A program made the translations under genes and the position numbers. Source: Agitococcus lubricus (GTDB taxonomy: Bacteria > Pseudomonadota > Gammaproteobacteria > Pseudomonadales > Moraxellaceae). From it: a stretch of 64,000 bases of DNA. The notes beneath the pieces were generated by a model. The model saw nothing but the letters and a program-made list of their open reading frames with translations. It was not told the DNA's origin and did not search any database. Positions 60,777-64,000 of the stretch are shown one piece after another (within the stretch, counting starts at the first letter, position 1; each line of letters starts with the position of its first letter). The stretch spans positions 62,001 to 126,000 of the forward strand of contig NZ_QAON01000008.1 in the NCBI RefSeq assembly GCF_003051055.1, read 5' to 3'.

Positions 60777-62984
60777 TTAGACTTCTAAGACCTGAATTTT
60801 TAAGCCTGCACGTTTGGCTAAACTGACGAAATTTGGAAAACTGGTCGCGACATTCGCACAGTCTTCAATTTCAATCGTGCCTGTTGCGCGTAAAGAGGCA
60901 ATCGCAAACGACATGGCAATACGATGGTCGCCATGACTGATAATTTTGCCACCCCCCATTGTTCCGCCTTGAATCACCATGCCATCGGGTGTAGGTTTGG
61001 CATCAATACCCAAAGTAATCAAACCATCAGCCATCACCTGAATGCGGTCAGATTCTTTAACACGTAACTCTTCAGCACCTGTTAAAACCGTTGTCCCTTC
61101 GGCACAAGCGGCGGCAATAAATAAAGCAGGAAATTCATCAATCGCTAAAGGGACGTCTGCTTCATCAATATGAATGCCTTTTAACTTGGCACTACGCACC
61201 CGAATATCGGCAACAGGTTCACCACCGACTTCGCGTTCGTTCATAATGGTTAAATCGCCACCCATTGCTTTAAGGATGTTAATCACACCAATACGTGTTG
61301 GGTTAATACCGACGTGTTCTAAAACAATATCAGCATTTGGGGCGATACTTGCGCCTACCATAAAAAATGCGGCAGAGGAAATATCAGCAGGCACATCAAT
61401 TTTGGTTGCGGTTAATTTTCCGCCACCTTTAATGCGAATCGTCGAACCTTCGGTGCTGACATCATAGCCAAAACCACGCAACATACGTTCGCTATGGTCA
61501 CGGGTTGGTGCTGGCTCAGTGACGACCGTTTCACCCTCTGCCCATAAAGCTGCTAATAAAATACCTGATTTGACTTGTGCGCTGGCAACTGGCATATCGT
61601 AGGTCATCGCTTTTAATACTTGATTACCTTTAATGCTCACTGGCGGTGTGCCTTTTTCACCTGTGGTTTGAATCACAGCACCCATTTGACGCAATGGTTT
61701 AGCAATACGCTCCATAGGGCGTTTTGATAATGAAGGATCACCTGTCATCACTGTATCAAATTTTTGTGCGGCCAAAATACCCGACAACAAACGCATGGAT
61801 GTACCAGAGTTGCCACAATAAATGGCATTGGGTGGGGCTTGTAAACCGTTTAATCCAACGCCATGAATTCGCACTTCACCATTTTTTGGCCCTTCAATCA
61901 CAACGCCCATATCACGGAAAGCCTGTAAGGTGGCTAAGGCATCTTCACCTTCTAAAAAGCCTGAGACTTCGGTGACACCTTCGGCTATCGAGCCTAACAT
62001 AATCGAACGATGAGAAATGGATTTATCACCCGCAACCCGTAAATTACCTTGTAAAGTACCGCCCGCTTCAAGGACAAATTGCAAATTTTTCGTGGTCATA
62101 GTCTTTTGGTATGCTGTTCCAGCTAACATGTGAGTAAAATGGTGTCGTGCGGCTTGCGCACGGGTTAAAATGCCTAAAATGGCTTCACTATCTTCGGTTT
62201 CTACGGCTGCTTTCAGTTGCTCCACACCCGCATTAAAACTCGTTAATGCATTAAGAATGCTGGCTTTATTGGCTAAAAAAATGTCGTGCCACATGGTTGG
62301 GTCGCTACCCGCAATACGGGTAAAATCTCTAAAACCGCCCGCAGCATAACGAAAGATGTCTAAATTTTGCGACTCTTTGGCTAAAGCATGTACCAAAGAA
62401 AAGGCTAAGAAATGTGGCAAATGACTGGTTTTGGCTAGCACTTCATCGTGACGCTCAACCGTCATCGTTAACACATCAGCGCCAGCCGCCTGCCACAACT
62501 GTTGAACGTGTTGTATCGCTTGTTTGTCACTATGCGCCAATGGCGTAATAATCACTTTGTGACCTTTAAATAAATCGACTTTGCCTGCCAAGACGCCACT
62601 TTGTTCTGAACCAGCAATCGGATGTGCAGGAATAAAATGGCTAGGTACATCGCCAAACACCCGATGCGCTGCATCAACCACATTGCCTTTGGTGCTACCC
62701 ACATCCGTAATAATGGTTGTAGGACGAACGGCGTGTTTGATGCTGGCTAAAACCTTTTCAGTGGAACAGACAGGCATTGCCAAAACGACCAAATCAGCAT
62801 TTGCTACGGCTTGAGCGGCATCGGTATAGGCTTCATCAATAAGGGCAATATCCAATGCAGTTTGTAAGGTACGTTCACTACGGCTGCTGGCGACAATTTT
62901 TTTGGCCAAACCTTGTGCCCGAATGACGCGTGCCAAACTTGAGCCAATCAGTCCTAAACCAATAAAGGTCACTTGGTTCAACAT
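60777..62984 (-). CDS. tyrA-aroA: prephenate dehydrogenase / EPSP synthase fusion
   Basis: A 735-aa bifunctional protein. Residues 1-295 are prephenate dehydrogenase, making 4-hydroxyphenylpyruvate for tyrosine: NAD motif GLGLIGSSLA, HPIAGSE with the active His, and SHLPHFLA. Residues 296-735 are 5-enolpyruvylshikimate-3-phosphate synthase: GDKSISHRS at 319-327, GNSGTSMRLL, SKRPMERI, and KESDRI. This fusion is typical of Pseudomonas and Acinetobacter relatives. Its start overlaps the hisC stop by one base (TAATG). Confidence 0.97.
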   Translation of the reverse strand: MLNQVTFIGLGLIGSSLARVIRAQGLAKKIVASSRSERTLQTALDIALIDEAYTDAAQAVANADLVVLAMPVCSTEKVLASIKHAVRPTTIITDVGSTKGNVVDAAHRVFGDVPSHFIPAHPIAGSEQSGVLAGKVDLFKGHKVIITPLAHSDKQAIQHVQQLWQAAGADVLTMTVERHDEVLAKTSHLPHFLAFSLVHALAKESQNLDIFRYAAGGFRDFTRIAGSDPTMWHDIFLANKASILNALTSFNAGVEQLKAAVETEDSEAILGILTRAQAARHHFTHMLAGTAYQKTMTTKNLQFVLEAGGTLQGNLRVAGDKSISHRSIMLGSIAEGVTEVSGFLEGEDALATLQAFRDMGVVIEGPKNGEVRIHGVGLNGLQAPPNAIYCGNSGTSMRLLSGILAAQKFDTVMTGDPSLSKRPMERIAKPLRQMGAVIQTTGEKGTPPVSIKGNQVLKAMTYDMPVASAQVKSGILLAALWAEGETVVTEPAPTRDHSERMLRGFGYDVSTEGSTIRIKGGGKLTATKIDVPADISSAAFFMVGASIAPNADIVLEHVGINPTRIGVINILKAMGGDLTIMNEREVGGEPVADIRVRSAKLKGIHIDEADVPLAIDEFPALFIAAACAEGTTVLTGAEELRVKESDRIQVMADGLITLGIDAKPTPDGMVIQGGTMGGGKIISHGDHRIAMSFAIASLRATGTIEIEDCANVATSFPNFVSLAKRAGLKIQVLEV

Positions 62985-64000
62985 TAGCGTAACACCTGTG
63001 CTAAAGCCGCCAAAAAGCGGGCATTTTCACTTTCTAAACCAATACTGACCCGCAAATAGTTTGGCAATCCATAATTAGCAATCGGTCTAACAATCACCCC
63101 TTGTTGTAACAGGGCTTGAAAAACTGGCAAACATGGACGGCCTGTATCAAAGGCAATAAAATTACCTTTAGACGGAATAAAACCTAAACCTAATGCGCTT
63201 AAACCTTGTTCCAACTGTGCCATACCTGCACTATTTAACTCACGGCTTTGCTTAACAAAGCTTTCATCTTGCAAAGCCGCAGTCGCAGCCGCTAAAGCAA
63301 AACTATTCACATTAAACGGTTGGCGAACACGGTTTAAAATATTGGTCACATCCGCCGACGCAATCGCATAACCTACACGTAACGATGCTAAACCATAGGC
63401 TTTAGAAAAGGTTCGGCTGACAATTAAATTGGCATATTGCTTAACGTAATCAAAGCCATTAATAAAGCCTGCATCAGTGACATATTCGACATAGGCTTCG
63501 TCTAATACAACTAAAACATGGGCTGGGACTTGCGCCATAAATTGTTCAAATTCGTGACGCTCAAACCATGTGCCTGTTGGGTTGTTTGGATTGGCAATAA
63601 ACACAACCTTGGTATTCGCTTGAATAGCCGCCGCCATGGCCTCTAAATCATGACCAAAGTTTTTGGCAGGGACTTCAATGCCTACCCCACCCACGGCTTG
63701 CACCGCTAAAGGATACACGGCAAATGCATGTTGGCTATAAACAGCACTTTCACCTTGAGCAATATAAGCTCTAGCAACTAACTCTAAAATGTCATTTGAG
63801 CCATTACCCAAGGTAATACAATTTAGCTCAAAACCAAATTTTTGCTGAATGGCTTGTTTTAAGTTAAAACCATTACCATCTGGATAAAGTGCGACTTGTT
63901 TGAGTTCGGCTTGTATCGCTTCTATCACTAGCGGTGAACAACCTAATGGATTCTCGTTACTGGCTAATTTAATAATATCGTCTAAACCTAATTCACGTTT
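62984..64000 (-). CDS. hisC: histidinol-phosphate aminotransferase, 5' end cut by window edge
   Basis: Class I pyridoxal-phosphate aminotransferase. The frame stays open to the right edge, where KRELGLDDIIKLASNENPLG is already typical of the family, so the GTG at 63928 is not the start. Features: NPNNPTGTWF, the LDEAYVEY block, the cofactor Lys in SRTFSKAYGLASLRVGY, and the C-terminal LRVSIG. In this cluster HisC (often called hisC2) may also transaminate aromatic keto acids, fitting its coupling to tyrA-aroA. About 338 residues are visible. Confidence 0.94.
   Translation of the reverse strand, partial: KRELGLDDIIKLASNENPLGCSPLVIEAIQAELKQVALYPDGNGFNLKQAIQQKFGFELNCITLGNGSNDILELVARAYIAQGESAVYSQHAFAVYPLAVQAVGGVGIEVPAKNFGHDLEAMAAAIQANTKVVFIANPNNPTGTWFERHEFEQFMAQVPAHVLVVLDEAYVEYVTDAGFINGFDYVKQYANLIVSRTFSKAYGLASLRVGYAIASADVTNILNRVRQPFNVNSFALAAATAALQDESFVKQSRELNSAGMAQLEQGLSALGLGFIPSKGNFIAFDTGRPCLPVFQALLQQGVIVRPIANYGLPNYLRVSIGLESENARFLAALAQVLR

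Overview
The window reads as chromosomal core and near-core DNA of a gammaproteobacterium of the order Pseudomonadales, most likely a member of the Moraxellaceae (inference). Reasons: moderately AT-rich DNA; a fused TyrA-AroA protein in a hisC / tyrA-aroA / cmk / rpsA / ihfB / lapA / pyrF string; a GntR-prpB-prpC-acnD propionate locus; hfq beside miaA; nudJ-mnmA-hflD-purB; tRNA-Cys followed by tRNA-Leu; and fatty-acid desaturases paired with ferredoxin reductases. I see no prophage, integrase, intact insertion sequence or CRISPR array.

Layout. 1-6.2 kb: the 3' part of a secreted protein, hfq-miaA, two lipoproteins and a GlxA-type AraC regulator. 6.2-12 kb: the 2-methylcitrate operon with its GntR regulator, two operator-like palindromes and GC-rich hairpin repeats between genes. 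12.4-19 kb: a GGDEF-EAL protein, a ferredoxin reductase-desaturase pair facing a TetR regulator across a perfect 36-bp palindrome, and moaCDE with a structured leader. 19.3-23 kb: nudJ-mnmA-hflD-purB. 23-28 kb: a diguanylate cyclase, a gene closely matching the UndA family of diiron oxidases, a nucleotidyltransferase, roxA and a small partner. 28-28.4 kb: tRNA-Cys and two identical tRNA-Leu genes. 28.5-34.5 kb: a FecR-like protein, an SDR, a metallo-beta-lactamase-fold hydrolase, the ornithine-lipid genes olsB-olsA, and a diguanylate cyclase with an HTH-like N-terminus. 34.5-43 kb: uvrB, an aspartate-type aminotransferase, a thioesterase, a diheme cytochrome, and PBP1b with an LpoP-like lipoprotein. 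43-50.5 kb: a frameshifted secreted lipase divergent from a TetR regulator, a transthyretin-like protein, an epimerase-fold protein, a second desaturase-reductase pair and an SDR. 50.5-56 kb: a ~270-bp repeat, a hybrid histidine kinase, and a convergent three-gene partner-switching set (REC-PP2C phosphatase, STAS, RsbW-like kinase). 56-64 kb: pyrF, lapA, ihfB, rpsA, cmk, tyrA-aroA and a hisC cut by the right edge.

Themes. Membrane lipid handling recurs: two desaturase systems, ornithine lipids, a lipase, a thioesterase and a possible fatty-acid decarboxylase. Three proteins carry GGDEF or GGEEF domains, and a separate phosphorelay and partner-switch group sits at 51-56 kb. Points most worth checking are the UndA-like gene, the paired long and short copies of one repeat (50.6 kb and 19.2 kb), the palindromes at the prp and desaturase promoters, the folded leader before moaC, and the single-base lesion in the lipase gene.
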